Positions 12,751 through 25,400 of a stretch of DNA of 64,000 bases are shown piece by piece. Made by a program: the position numbers and the translations under genes. Numbering within the stretch: the stretch's first letter is position 1; each line of letters opens with the position of its first letter. Source of the stretch: Saccoglossus kowalevskii. Taxonomy: Eukaryota; Hemichordata; Enteropneusta; Harrimaniidae. Where the stretch lies: NCBI RefSeq assembly GCF_000003605.2, contig NW_003109576.1:82954-146953 (forward strand), written 5' to 3'. The notes beneath the pieces were generated by a model that saw only the letters and a program-made list of their open reading frames with translations, had not been told where the DNA came from and ran no database searches.

Positions 12751-14310
12751 GATAAACCCTTCTATTTATTTGCCACAGCGTTTTCCAACAGCTTATAATT
12801 CGTATTTGTTTCGTATTCCTACCTATCCCCAGTACAGTCTATCACCAGTCTCTCCAGTATAGTTGCCATTTTATTAACCATATGCAGTGGTATTCCCTAG
12901 CAAACACACGTATGCAAACTACCCAATGGTCGAAATGATTACAAATAACTGAGTTACAGTAACGTTTTCCGTAATATAGTATTTCATTTATGAATCAGGT
13001 CACTGGCTGAGGTTATCAAAGTTTGAATTCTTAGCCAACTGTAGCTGGCGCTATTGATTGATTATCGAATTTTTGTGACAATGAATTACTGTTGACAATT
13101 TACGCAGAAGAATTCAATTCGACAAACCATTAGACCTAGTTCACTTAAAATATTTGTAAAATGCATTGAAATAATTTTAACGCTGCTCCCATTTCATTTA
13201 ATGGCATAGTTTATGTGTTTAAGATTATATTTCCTTTTATCCGATGTCATTTATATCACCGCACTTCTAGAGTAAATTACATTAATGAAATTCACTTCAT
13301 TGGGCGATGATTACCCGTTGAACAAGTCAACTCATTGATGTATGAAAGCATCATGACCGGACAAAGCTTAGCAACGACCGTGACTGGCGTAGCAAACTTT
13401 ATTCAATGATATACGCCATTCAGAAACAATTTACACCAACAATAGTCTCTAAACATAATATAGTAAATCCCCCATTGAAGAGAATCACAACAATTTGTAA
13501 CAAAAATACCACAAGGGTGTGAACATCAACAAATTCTAAATATTTAGACCACACCAGCTGAAAAATGAAGGTTTAATCAGAACTGACGGAACATTTATTA
13601 AAATAAAGATTGTGAGTCTTAGCAAATGCAGCACATGAATAGTACAGTTGTTTTTAGTTTTCTTGGTAGACATAAAGTGCTCAAACTGGGCAATTTAAAC
13701 ACTCAGTAGGAATATCCAATATGTGACTCAATGGAACTGATGGAGATAGCAGCTTGCTCCTCAATACATTTCTGATTTTCAGCTCTGAAAGCTGGAGCAG
13801 TCAACTAGGAAACCTTATACCAGCTATACAACATGACAATTCTTGACTAATAGACTATACTTGAATTTTACATTGGTAAGTGCATGCAAGATTCTTACAA
13901 GGGATTCTTTTAAGAAGTTCAGTACTGTAAGACGAGACCATGAAGAGTTTTGCCTTGCAACTTAGTTTCTAAAAAAGATTTCAACATTACGTTGATCGTC
14001 TGATTATGTGCAAAATCCATCCCAATAAAAACCTCGATGACCAAATTTGTTGACGGGCATACATTCGATATGATCTTGGTAAATTAATCTAATTCTCTGG
14101 GCAATTGATATAAACCACTAATGAGATGACTGGATAAAGATTGCTTGAGAGACACTAATACAATCAATTAGACACTTCACAGAGTTTATCCAAAGGATAA
14201 TATACTACTGGAGATGCCGCACACGTGTAACTGGTATACTTATACGTATACGTAGAAGCTCGAGTAACAAGGAAGTCCACACTTGTTACGTCAATTTGGC
14301 GCTATTAGGG
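12751..14310. other. Intergenic; no gene seen
   Basis: AT-rich sequence without a supported gene. It includes the second copy of the dispersed repeat at 13186-13357. Confidence 0.45.
13186..13357 (+). repeat. Dispersed repeat, copy 2 (partner at 3663-3830)
   Basis: Same-orientation, diverged copy of the block at 3663-3830 with shared anchors in the same order. No coding signal. Confidence 0.5.
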
Positions 14311-14560
14311 TTAAAGTGCCTGTGAAATGCCCAATCACACATTTCCCATTTTGGATTTTTTTCACACTGAAATAGACAGTTATCGATTGTTTGGTTGAAT
14401 ATGATTACTCGTATCCGAGTGAATGTGAGATATTTCTCATGTTGTAGCCACGCCTACCTATCCTGAAACAGTCGACTCTAGCCGAGATATACTGTGCCGC
14501 CAAACGCCAAAATATGAGAGGAAGCCATACTCTTGCGATATACTTTCATAATACTGCGTC
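14311..14560 (+). mobile_element. Left end of a Kolobok-like element (truncated copy)
   Basis: Starting at TTAA (14311-14314), the sequence AGTGCCTGTGAAATGCCC and about 230 bp after it match the left end of the element at 36278-38084. The match includes the shared stretches ATGATTACTCGTATCC, TTGTAGCCACGCC and the CCAAA(C/T)GCCAAAAT block. The matching right end, an inverted CACAGGCACT next to TTAA, is not seen nearby, so this copy is truncated or rearranged. Confidence 0.65.
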
Positions 14561-16728
14561 ATTTAACGATAATATTAACGGTATATATGTTGCGACCACG
14601 TATCTTTTAATGTGATGTCGTAATTATGACAATTGACATAGACATAGGTAAATCGTTTGTTCACACCACCATCTTGGATTAAATACTGGTTGTTGCCATC
14701 ACAATACATGCTGTCACAGCTGGTTTCCCCAGAAACAGATCGTCCCGAAGAATTCATATATAATATTTTCCAATTTACGTCTAGTAGTAGTTTCCCCTGT
14801 TCTCAGAAGTCAGAAATGAGGCTCCAAACCAAATGAATGTTTTTTCATTAACTGTGACTGAATCACTGGCAAATTGCAGCACAACAATAATAGGAAATTA
14901 TGTATTATTATGTCTTTTATTATTGGGAGCCGTGCATTGACGACAACATCAGACCGACTGCTGTGGATTTGAGCTAATTTATTGTAATACTCCATTGTAT
15001 TGGATGGTATATTCGGTATATGGTGAGCGAAAATAGAAAAAGTTCATCAGATGTGATTACACATGTACCTAGAAACCGTATCACCCAGGTCCTACGTCAC
15101 ACTGTGATGATATGCATTTGATAAATTCAATATCAGCTATGATATGTAAATTTGGAATTTACATAGTCACATTTGCAATATGTGGAATTTACCACAAATA
15201 CCTACATGTACATGTATTAATTTACAATGATGCATAGTTTCTGTATTATGCATTATTCATCGGCTACCCCGGCATATGTTACCAGCTCGTCAGCCGGTTC
15301 ACTGGTATGATCGTTCATACTTTTCTGGGATTTCACCAACAGAAACCGCTTTGTGGTGTGTTATTGAAAATAATCATTTTTGATCATACCTTACTACCTA
15401 AATAGTTTACATCCAAAGGTTAAATTCAAAGCATTACGTTTTCGAAGAAAACATACATGCAGTACACGGTCAGTGGTCATGTCATACTTCGTATTGGTCA
15501 GCTGAGAGCTTCAATGGAGGTCAAATATTCTTTGGTAAAATGCTCATTTTATGGTTTTCACTTTTCCTCAGCCTTTCAATGTCACGACATGAAGATCATT
15601 CATCAATAGTATATCACCACAGCTGTTAAAAAATACAAAGATTCACAACAATACAAAACATAAGGTTTCTCCTATCAAAGCCGTAGGAAGCAAAAATTAG
15701 GTTATCCGGCCATCCAGCGAGGGCCGTAGGCCCGAGGCGTATTCTGACGTGGGCCGAAGGACCATGTCTACTAGGGGGGACGTGCAAAAGTCGTCAGGCC
15801 ATAGCCGGTACGGCCGGTACGGTTCCTATGTCCTTGCCTATTTCATTACTACATTCTGAAAGACACTCGTATTTGCACTGCTATTCTGCTACAGCTCGAC
15901 TCCATATTCTAAACCTTCAATCAATTTTAAGTTCTAATTTTTGAAGTAGATGGAAACATTTACTAATTTTTTTTACAACAACAGTTATGATGTAACACTT
16001 TACCCACAAACCTTTGCTGAAGAATCAAAATATAGAAGTAAAATAATAAAACTTCGTTTTTGTACATATAGAACATTTCGTTGTTATACATATAGGACTA
16101 TTATGTTGTTTGTCCATACTCCCCCCTTAAAACAGTTTAATGGTGCAGGAAGATTTGAAGACAAGTTGTTCGTAGATCGCTATGTTTAAAATTATAATAG
16201 ATTTGTTTCCAACTTATAACAATATATCTTACAAACAAACATTATAATTGTAAAAATTTTGTCCGTGGGAAGAACAACATATTCAGAAAATTAAAAACCA
16301 TGCACCACGCCTGTCATATGGTAAATCCTTATGTCCAAGAAACATCCCGAATTTTATGAAATACATTCTTTTAATTATATTATAACGTATGATAAACTAA
16401 TCGTTTTAAACAACCTAATTAACATTTTAACGTTATGGACTGGACTTCTTTCTTGGTGTTGCTAGACAGGACTTGGCGATTTAGTGGGTCAATTGTAAAA
16501 TATGCAATATTTATAAATTCTGAATTCTGTAAAATTAACAAGGCTTGCACTAGTGTCACTATTGTATCTATTGCTTTATGCATTGATTCTAATTCTAGTC
16601 GATACCACACCGTGTAGACAATCCGTCCAGTATATATCTAAACAGTATTATGACTATTCTAGAAATAAGAATATACCTTAAGTGAATGCAGACGAGTTGA
16701 CATCACATTACCTAGATATAAATAGGAT
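14561..16728. other. Intergenic; no gene seen
   Basis: AT-rich with short, unsupported open frames. A GC-rich island at about 15700-15830 contains repeated GGCCG(T/A)AGG words and GCCGGTACGGCCGGTACGG, probably an old repeat fragment. Confidence 0.4.
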
Positions 16729-19700
16729 TTATCCTTCTACTAATTCGGGGCATATATAGGAAAACATTAGCTGTATTTCTTGCTCGATTACATATTGAGA
16801 CATGTGAACATCGGGCTTAGAAAAATGAGATAGGCACATATCCCAAACTCCAAGGAAATGTACGCCTATGCCACTAAACACACTCCTTATCATACGATCC
16901 ATGTCGTAGAATACCCAGTTACTACTGTGTAAACTCTGAAGCTCATTGACATTATCTCGAGCATGCGCAGACTTAAATATAACTACTGCTGTTGGACATC
17001 GCTTCAAGAATCTTTGAACCGCAAACTTTGTGACAAACAGTCTGTCGATGTAGGAGCGAAGTGACCAAGATGCATAATGAAACATTATGTTCATCATTAC
17101 CACATATTTTTTAGACGCACAATTTTCCTTAGTAATGTTGTCGAGGAATTCGCTCTCAAAGGTAAAGTTCCAAAAATAAACTGGCCTAGGCCCCACTGAA
17201 AAGAAACCATTGCCTGTAATTATATCTGTGTGATTGTGGACCCAATCAAGTCGTTGTCGAATTTGACCAATTGTTGAGTCACCACATAATCGTATGGCCA
17301 CGTTGGATAAACATTTTCTAATCTGGACAGGAGTCCACTGTTGACTTTTGCATACTAATGAAACATATGTCTTGTTATCTGACCAGTAACCATCATAAAT
17401 AGGAATCGGCAAGTCTGGGCCACATGGTGGAAGAGATGGTAACTTGAATGACGAATCTGGAAGAAAACAATTAATGAAACTAATTAATTCTTAGTACTAG
17501 AAATACAATGAAAAATATGATGAAATATCAATAAAACATGATAGCTGAGTAAAGCAACAACATATTTAAACAGCTAATTTTGAGAAGCTATGAAGCAATG
17601 CTTTGATTTTCCCCGTGTTCTTCTTATCTTCTGCTGTACATAGTTTTCAGCTTTATTCAATATGTAAAAATAATACAAGGTAGCAAGAAGAAGTGCGTTA
17701 TAAGACAAGCCTAAGCATTGTACCATTCATAGGTGAAAAATATACACATATTATATAACATAAACAATAAATCTTTGTATGCTGCCAATACTTCATACTA
17801 TTTGTAGCACAATAAAAAGAAGAATTACAACTATAACTCAAAAACAAATTATATATACCCGCTATCTTTATCGCCAATGGAGTGCAGGTAAGTCGGGTTT
17901 GTTCCTTCCTATATGGATGAAAAATACGAGAATGTAACAAAATACTCATGCAAGTAATTGCGTTTCTATTGATTATCCCATAGACGCTATTACATACCCA
18001 GGATGCTATGTGATTTGTACGATTGTACTGCAAATTTTGCTAAGTAATCTACTGTATTTAGTTGAAAGGTAATGTGTGATCATAATATAAAACTAACTTA
18101 AAATACAGTGAAATTATGTGAATTTATACAAACACCGATCTAATATAAAGTGTTGACAAAAGTAATTACCGTCGTCGTAGCGAACATGTACATTTACTCG
18201 TTTCATCCTTTCACAGACAAAAGTAGATGTTTCCTTTAGTTGTCAGATAATTAATTAATAATACTAAGCAATGTATAGTCAGATTTAGGTATATGACATA
18301 CATGGTCCAATTATCTGAACTAATGAATATGTATAGAATTATAACTGACTTCACAACTCTTGATCAAATAAGTTACTTGCACCTAGATATGCAATATTGG
18401 CGAAAGTCCGCCAATGATATAATTACGACTTTCATCATGAATCAATAGTTTGTGAATTACTAAAATCATAACCATCGATGTAACAACAACATTATATCTA
18501 TAGTATACAACATTATATCTATAGTATACAACATTATATCTATAGTATACAACTTACCCTTTGAATAAGTAAGCAATATTTTGTTTCTCCTGTTCTGCGA
18601 CTTGTACAAGAACCGCGATGCCGGAAGTAGCGTTCACAAGTTGTTGACAAGAAAAGGACTTCGGTTTATCACATATAAACACAGTGCCGCCTAGTGAATT
18701 TTCATTTCCGTAAGTACATTTATCTGCCCACACTCCTTCACGAAGTAATGAACAGGCAGTAGTCTCAGTTTTGACACCATCACCGAAATGACCCGTCCAG
18801 GGTACACGCTGTTCTTTTAGCCGTTGATTATTGAAGTGTAGTATCAACTCTCTTGTGAACAACAAGTACACGGATATATATGCATCTCCAGACCATGCAG
18901 CATAGAAATAGATAGAATATGTACCATTTCCATAGTCATATACTCGCCCTGCAGTGCTTTTTAGTAGCTGTGTATTTGACATGACAGCTTGGAACATATC
19001 TCCACCTTTGTTTCGTCTGTTGTCATATTTATCATATGTTTCTACGACTACGTGTATATGATCGCCTTTTTTAAAGTGCTGTTCGTTTTCGTAAAAGTAT
19101 GCCCTGCAAAACAATGAATAATTAAATAACGACATAGTACAAGGATATATTTCGTTATCAATAATTAAATAATAACACATGCTTGTGAGGGTAATATCAC
19201 GATTTGTTGCCTGTCCAAGGGATGATGGTCATGACCAACAGCCCGAGGGCAGACAACAAATCGTGATATTGCCCGATTAACCATGTGTTATTTATTTTAT
19301 CACATCGAACAGACATCCACCACGACAATCACAGCTACCATATATCACTCACACCCGCTCTCCCACAAAATAACAACACTTATATTGAAGTATGCAATAT
19401 TTTATTTTATCTATTATAACAAGTTTCACATTACTCAATAACATACATACACTGTTTGCTGAAAAACAACGAAATACACTCAGTAAATGTTATTTTCAGC
19501 CATGGATAGTCTTTTTATTTGAACCGTGTTTCAGCAGTGTGAATCACTCAAATTATCGAGAATAACATTTTTGAAATGAATTGAGAAATTCTTAAACGCA
19601 AGTTATTTGATCACTATATAGATAAAAGTGTCAGAGTGCCGTGGAAATGACTGAAATTACTTTCTCACGAACGTACCACACCTATTCACAAGCCACACAG

Positions 19701-22219
19701 CTTTGTTTAGAGCGTTTTCGGTTAGCATCGGCGTGGAACGCGTAGAAATGCTCACAGCGTAGAACGCGCTGCAGCGACCCCGGCTGCGACGTTTCAGTGT
19801 CGGCTTTGCCGTACATTTTCGCTCCATATAAAAAATACCCTATACATCAAAACAGAGTATCTTAAATAATCTCCATTCTGGCACGTTCACTGTCTATTTC
19901 GGATGGCTAAAGTTCCTTCAAAACCATGAAAGCAACCCCAAAAGCAACAGCGGCCAGAGCAGCACCAGTGCAGCGAACGACAATTTGTTATGCGCAGTAT
20001 CGTTGCGCAGTAGTTTCAGTGACGTCATCCATGTGATATACCCATGTAAAATCCACTTGGCGGGCAATATACCATGTAATATCCATTTTTATTCCATGTC
20101 ATGTGACCGAGTCTCAACCAATCATAGCATGCGTAACAACAGTGAGATGTGATAAACATTGTTCAACTTCCGAATGGAAGTGTGGTTATCATTTCACCTT
20201 GTTGATATGTGTTATTTAGTCTAGTATGATGCATACGTCGGTCTCACTGGAAATGAATTCAAAACAAGGTACAGAAACCACACTGCCTCATTTCGTAATC
20301 AGGCCTCTAGAAATGCGACAGAACTAAGTAAACATGTTTGGTCGCTCAAAGAAAAAAAATATTGAGCACAGAATAACATGGAAAATTCTTGCTCGTGGTA
20401 GCCNNNNNNNNNNNNNNNNNNNNNNNNNNNNNNNNNNNNNNNNNNNNNNNNNNNNNNNNNNNNNNNNNNNNNNNNNNNNNNNNNNNNNNNNNNNNNNNNN
20501 NNNNNNNNNNNNNNNNNNNNNNNNNNNNNNNNNNNNNNNNNNNNNNNNNNNNNNNNNNNNNNNNNNNNNNNNNNNNNNNNNNNNNNNNNNNNNNNNNNNN
20601 NNNNNNNNNNNNNNNNNNNNNNNNNNNNNNNNNNNNNNNNNNNNNNNNNNNNNNNNNNNNNNNNNNNNNNNNNNNNNNNNNNNNNNNNNNNNNNNNNNNN
20701 NNNNNNNNNNNNNNNNNNNNNNNNNNNNNNNNNNNNNNNNNNNNNNNNNNNNNNNNNNNNNNNNNNNNNNNNNNNNNNNNNNNNNNNNNNNNNNNNNNNN
20801 NNNNNNNNNNNNNNNNNNNNNNNNNNNNNNNNNNNNNNNNNNNNNNNNNNNNNNNNNNNNNNNNNNNNNNNNNNNNNNNNNNNNNNNNNNNNNNNNNNNN
20901 NNNNNNNNNNNNNNNNNNNNNNNNNNNNNNNNNNNNNNNNNNNNNNNNNNNNNNNNNNNNNNNNNNNNNNNNNNNNNNNNNNNNNNNNNNNNNNNNNNNN
21001 NNNNNNNNNNNNNNNNNNNNNNNNNNNNNNNNNNNNNNNNNNNNNNNNNNNNNNNNNNNNNNNNNNNNNNNNNNNNNNNNNNNNNNNNNNNNNNNNNNNN
21101 NNNNNNNNNNNNNNNNNNNNNNNNNNNNNNNNNNNNNNNNNNNNNNNNNNNNNNNNNNNNNNNNNNNNNNNNNNNNNNNNNNNNNNNNNNNNNNNNNNNN
21201 NNNNNNNNNNNNNNNNNNNNNNNNNNNNNNNNNNNNNNNNNNNNNNNNNNNNNNNNNNNNNNNNNNNNNNNNNNNNNNNNNNNNNNNNNNNNNNNNNNNN
21301 NNNNNNNNNNNNNNNNNNNNNNNNNNNNNNNNNNNNNNNNNNNNNTATGTTATCTATATGAGGCTATTTGCGAGTATATGACGTATAGAATAATTTATCA
21401 CATTAATTTCCGTTGTATTGTTTGTTTTACACAGATAGCATATTAAGAAGTTTGGTTTATTATGATGCTTCTGTTTAATAATGGGTTCTCATCAATCTAT
21501 ATTAACTGACGCGAAACAATAATAACTTGATAATATAACTCACCTACTTTTGTCCGTGGATGACATCCAAAACTTCTCCTTCCCAAGAATGAATGGCACA
21601 CTGCTTTTCTTTTCTTCTATTTTTAAATGACTATACACGTATTCGTATTCCTCCAAAACGCCCTTCCATTCAAGACCAAACCTTGTATATTTATCATATG
21701 GGAACATCAACTCGTGCTTTTTGGCAATATTTTGACCAAATTTCTCGGGTGACGGGACAGGACGGGAATTTCTGTCGGCGGGATTCTCTGTCTTTGCATC
21801 TTTAATATCTAAACTGATCGGATTTCCCATTTGCGCATTAATTTCTTCATTTGGCACCTCGGCGTCCACTCGCGTATATGCGACAGAGGTAACTGTTTCT
21901 GAATTGTTTGGAAAATTACTTGTGATCACCTTTCTGATTCCGTGGTGTTCCGATGCAATATGGGATACATTGACTCGTCTCATCACATAGTTTGTCTCTT
22001 CCATATGACCAGTCTGTCAATCAACGGACAAAGTGGTTAGTTCAAAGTAATTAATTAATTAATTCATTCATTCATTACTTGGCAAAGTATGTGTGCTTGT
22101 ATATATACGAAGAGAAAACTATTTAATAACATTACCAACTCTGTGAATAATCTGTCAGTTCCGAATCCGATGATGAAACCTACGAATAATCGCACTGATA
22201 AATACTTTGTGATGAACAT
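16729..22219 (-). CDS. NXPE family member (neurexophilin / PC-esterase domain protein), left copy
   Basis: Five coding exons on the minus strand: 22219-22136, 22013-21544, 19103-18558, 17908-17859 and 17456-16729. They join in frame, with intron phases 0, 2, 2 and 1, into about 625 residues with no internal stop. Exon 1 encodes a short basic-then-hydrophobic N-terminus (Met to about residue 28), which suits a signal peptide or signal anchor. Exon 2 is a variable stalk ending in a conserved segment with FGLEWKG. Exon 3 is the neurexophilin-like domain (HFKKGDHIHVVVETYD, GRVYDYGNGTYS, FICDKPKSFSC). Exon 5 is the PC-esterase domain, with the nucleophile motif CGDST (serine near residue 444) and a C-terminal SYICPE. 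NXPE proteins are secretory-pathway or membrane proteins, and the PC-esterase fold is linked to glycan acyl transfer or hydrolysis. The substrate here is unknown. The start ATG is supported by the matching exon in the right copy. Confidence 0.85.
17909..18557 (-). other. Intron 3 of the left NXPE gene, with a minisatellite
   Basis: A GT-AG intron of 649 bp against 518 bp in the right copy. It begins with a GTAAGT donor. Most of the length difference could come from the tandem repeat at 18486-18551. The open frame 17698-18033 spans exon 4 and its flanks and is not itself a separate gene. Confidence 0.6.
18486..18551. repeat. 21-bp minisatellite, three copies, next to a splice donor
   Basis: The unit ACAACATTATATCTATAGTAT occurs three times in a row without visible mismatch. 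It stops about six bases from the end of exon 3 of the left NXPE gene, so the last unit abuts the GTAAGT donor on the intron side. I do not see an equivalent in the right copy. Confidence 0.85.
19171..20155 (-). mobile_element. Hairpin-ended non-autonomous element, copy 1
   Basis: Absent from the matching intron of the right NXPE gene, so this is an insertion. One end is a long inverted repeat: 19171-19215 (AATAACACATG...ATATCACGATTTGTTGCCTG) pairs with about 19240-19302, leaving a GC-rich loop. The other end reads TTATCACATC on the minus strand, then has an ATTGGT box, CACATGACATGG and GACGTCACT. No coding sequence is evident inside. The same architecture occurs at 59782-60367. I do not recognise the superfamily. 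Confidence 0.55.
20404..21345. other. Assembly gap (942 N)
   Basis: Unsequenced bases within intron 2 of the left NXPE gene. The sequence to its right continues the intron homology to the other copy, ending at ATAACATA, so the gap begins inside or next to the inserted material. Nothing can be said of its content. Confidence 0.95.
22014..22135 (-). other. Intron 1 (first coding intron) of the left NXPE gene
   Basis: A 122-bp GT-AG intron in phase 0, starting GTAATG. It includes a short TAAT/TGAA simple repeat (about 22047-22075) that is much expanded in the right copy. Confidence 0.65.
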
Positions 22220-22473
22220 CCTGCTTGGTAAGCTAAGAAGAAAAAAAAATAAACGCATCAGATCGCAATAATAGTGTTGTAACAACATTCTCAATCTGTG
22301 TAACAAGAGTCTTTGTGGAGGTCATTTTGGCAAAAAGTTCAGCTAGGATATCGTTGTAGGTATCCTACATTGGTTGATTGGTCCTCTGCTATTGTGAGAA
22401 TATCAACCATCTGAGTAATAATTTGTTACATATTTATGATATTTTGGCAATGTAATTTGTTATTCTTTAACAT

Positions 22474-25400
22474 TCACCAAACCTGACTAAACATTATGGG
22501 AACATTTTGTCCAGCAGGCCTAGGGAGTATTGGTTTTGCCAGATGTGCTGATGACCATGTCTTTGTCTGCCATAATGCACGTTTAACAGCTTCGCATGGG
22601 GGAAGATTTGCTACAGATACACTACGTGTTGCTGCTAGACGAACACGGAGTCTGTTAAGAGATGACTGATTATCTCTACTATATTTGTTCTTTGGATCAT
22701 AGGGGGAAACCACAAATCTTCTAGAAGCATTCACCACTGAGTCCTCATTGCCCTTACTAAGTGCCTGGAGATGAGTTAACTCTGTTTTGGAAAGTTTCAG
22801 CATTCTCTGTATCACTGTCTTTTTTTCAATACCACAGAATGAGGAAACTGTATCGCAGCCAGTTAAAGAATGAACTGCAGGCATTACTGAACAGGCGATT
22901 TTGTCTGCTATATTGTGAATTGTACTTACAGCCTGCACCTGTGGCATGTAGTGAATTAGAAAATACCATCACATCAGTGTCTAGCGATTGCACAACCAGT
23001 CTTCCACTAAGGCTATTGGAACTGATCCTGCTATCAAAGTCCATTGCATGTAGAAGCATGCGAGTGTCAGATTCAATCTGGGTTGATAACAACTCACTTA
23101 CTTCTTGAATACCATTGGCTGTAATACATTTTGTAGTGAGGGCACATGAATATCTGCTTGCAAGGAACAACTTGGTACTAGGGTTGCTGAGTATTATGGT
23201 ATGTATGCTACATTTTCCTCAAGATATACTGAAAGATAAGCTGTCAATTCTGCTTTGTTTGATGGAACACCCATAAAGTTGATAACTTGATATTTTTGGG
23301 TGCTTCCTGCACCCTGCTGGCGTGATTGTTTCTCACACTTTGGGGAATGTTTATCATCATATCGATCGATCGAATGCAAAATGAACCCCTTTTGACTTTT
23401 CAAAGTGACTTTTTCAACTGTTCAACTTTCAACTGTTGCAATAGAGTCATAACATCCAAAATATGGACACATCACTCTCATTTTCAGGAAGTTTTGACAC
23501 AGACACTTTGACACAGTCTTCCAGGGCATGAAGAAAGTCATTCGTCTACTGCCCTCTTCTTTGAAAAGAGTCGGTGGAACTGCTGTAACAAGATAACTGA
23601 GTACTGTAGCCAGATTCACTTCTGGACACACTTGTGCTAATGTCAGAGCTCTTTGGTAAATCAACTCAGGTGAAACTTCTATTCACTTGTTTTTTCCAGA
23701 AATATTTACCTTTGACGTTTTCTTTATGTCCTTGAATGTCTTCAAACCTGACTTGGTAATTGTGTCATAGAATGATTTGGGGTTTTCAAAATGTATTGTA
23801 AAGTCACAAAGTTACTCAGCATGGTCGAGCTATTGCCCATTGCATTAAAAAGTGAATTGCTGATGTCTGGTGTCGCAACCAGACCACTGCCCATGTTTAC
23901 AAGTAGTTGTGGATGTGAGTTGGCATCAAATGGGTCTGTCATGTTGTCTTCTATGTACTTCAACCTCATCTCTTTCCATCATTGCGGGCATTGCTTGCTC
24001 GTGGCTGCTAGACTTGGCCAGTCTTAACCCACTACGACGATGCATTGACTTAGCATTGATCTAATATATGTCGCATAGTTTTCTAACATAGAACTGCTGA
24101 ACCTTTATTGTCGCTGATGATGGTTGTTTCTACTCCCATGTCACTCCATATTCCCTTGAATTTACTAGAGGTTCGCTTTACTGAAAACTGACCCCCCAGC
24201 AAAAGCCTCAGTCACTATCTCTGGCAGAAATATCTTCATCTCAATTGCATACAAAGTTGCCCATCGAGAATAGTTTTGCCGGTCTGCTACAACAAATTAT
24301 GGAAGCATGTTTATTTGAGTGCACTGATGCAATAGCCAGTTGCCATCTCTTGTTGCAAAGTAAGATTTGTAAGATATTACTAATATCAACTAACTACTAT
24401 AATTACTAATATTAACTAACAGTTGAATGAGCGCCTCATATACCAATGTCAGCCCTCTTGTGGCCCGGTAAAATTGCTTTCCTGCCAACATTCTCTCTAC
24501 CGTGTTTGGTGCATAGACTCCTGAGTCTGCCAAAATGTCCCTCACACCAGCATCACCCCAGATGTTTCCAATACACGCAATAAACGTTCACAGGTGCAAT
24601 TGTGCAATCTGTGCAATTGCATATCAAATGTGGCAATCCTGTCCATAGGCATCGGCAACAGGTTTACCCCTTTTCAGAGTAGTATAAATTGTAGCCATGT
24701 CTGATGGTGGAGCTTCAATTGATGATGCGTATGCTGCAACTATCACAACATTTATGTTAGCTGGAGTTGCTTTGGCATTCAAACATGTCCAGAATGGAAT
24801 CACCTGGCTGTGTGCATAATGTATTACTTTTGGCACTGGTAAAAATCCAAGCAACAATACCCAAATATAATCCAAAAAATCATTGTCAAAAAGGCAATAT
24901 TTACAAATCCGAGAACACACAGGGGACACACAAACATGTGGCACACGCCATATATCTCTCAATCACAATCATGAATTTTAGGTCATCCTCGTGCAAGACA
25001 ATTGACATCCAGCGCTTCTATTACCATCTGTTTCATAGAAACATGATACTTGTCCACCAGCTGATGATACTTGCCATAGAACTTTTTAAATGACAAGGTT
25101 AGTCTTTCTTTTATAAACCCTTGACTTAATAGTTTAAAACAGAGAAGACGATTTCGTTGTAAAAATTTAGAATACATACTACATGCTCTGCCATAAAGGA
25201 TAAGCTGAGATATGTAAACGCCATAAGCAGGGGAAACAGGTATATTGCTGTTAAGGTTTGGAAAATTGATGATAGTGAAATTGAAATTATCTCTTTTGTC
25301 ATAAAGTCTAGTAGAAAAATGACCATTGTTGTCAAATTTGAGGTAAATGTCAAGGTATGAGGCCGAGAAAGCTGATTCTGTAGTTTCTTTAATGTCTAGT

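Larger units (their letters stand above)
19104..21543 (-). other. Intron 2 of the left NXPE gene, with an inserted element and the large gap
   Basis: The intron is 2440 bp against 390 bp in the right copy. Its two edges align with the right intron: the GTGAGT donor side with CGTCAGTTAATATAGATTGA, and the acceptor side with GATAACGAAATATATCCTTG. The extra length is a hairpin-ended element (19171-20155) plus flanking sequence and 942 N. Open frames across the N run are artefacts. Confidence 0.7.

Noticed and set aside
20334-21446. Open frames of 330 and 370 residues
   Set aside because: They consist almost wholly of unknown residues from the 942-N gap.
22761-23108. 115-residue plus-strand frame
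   Set aside because: It is antisense to the better supported minus-strand motifs DTDV and GCDTVSSF.
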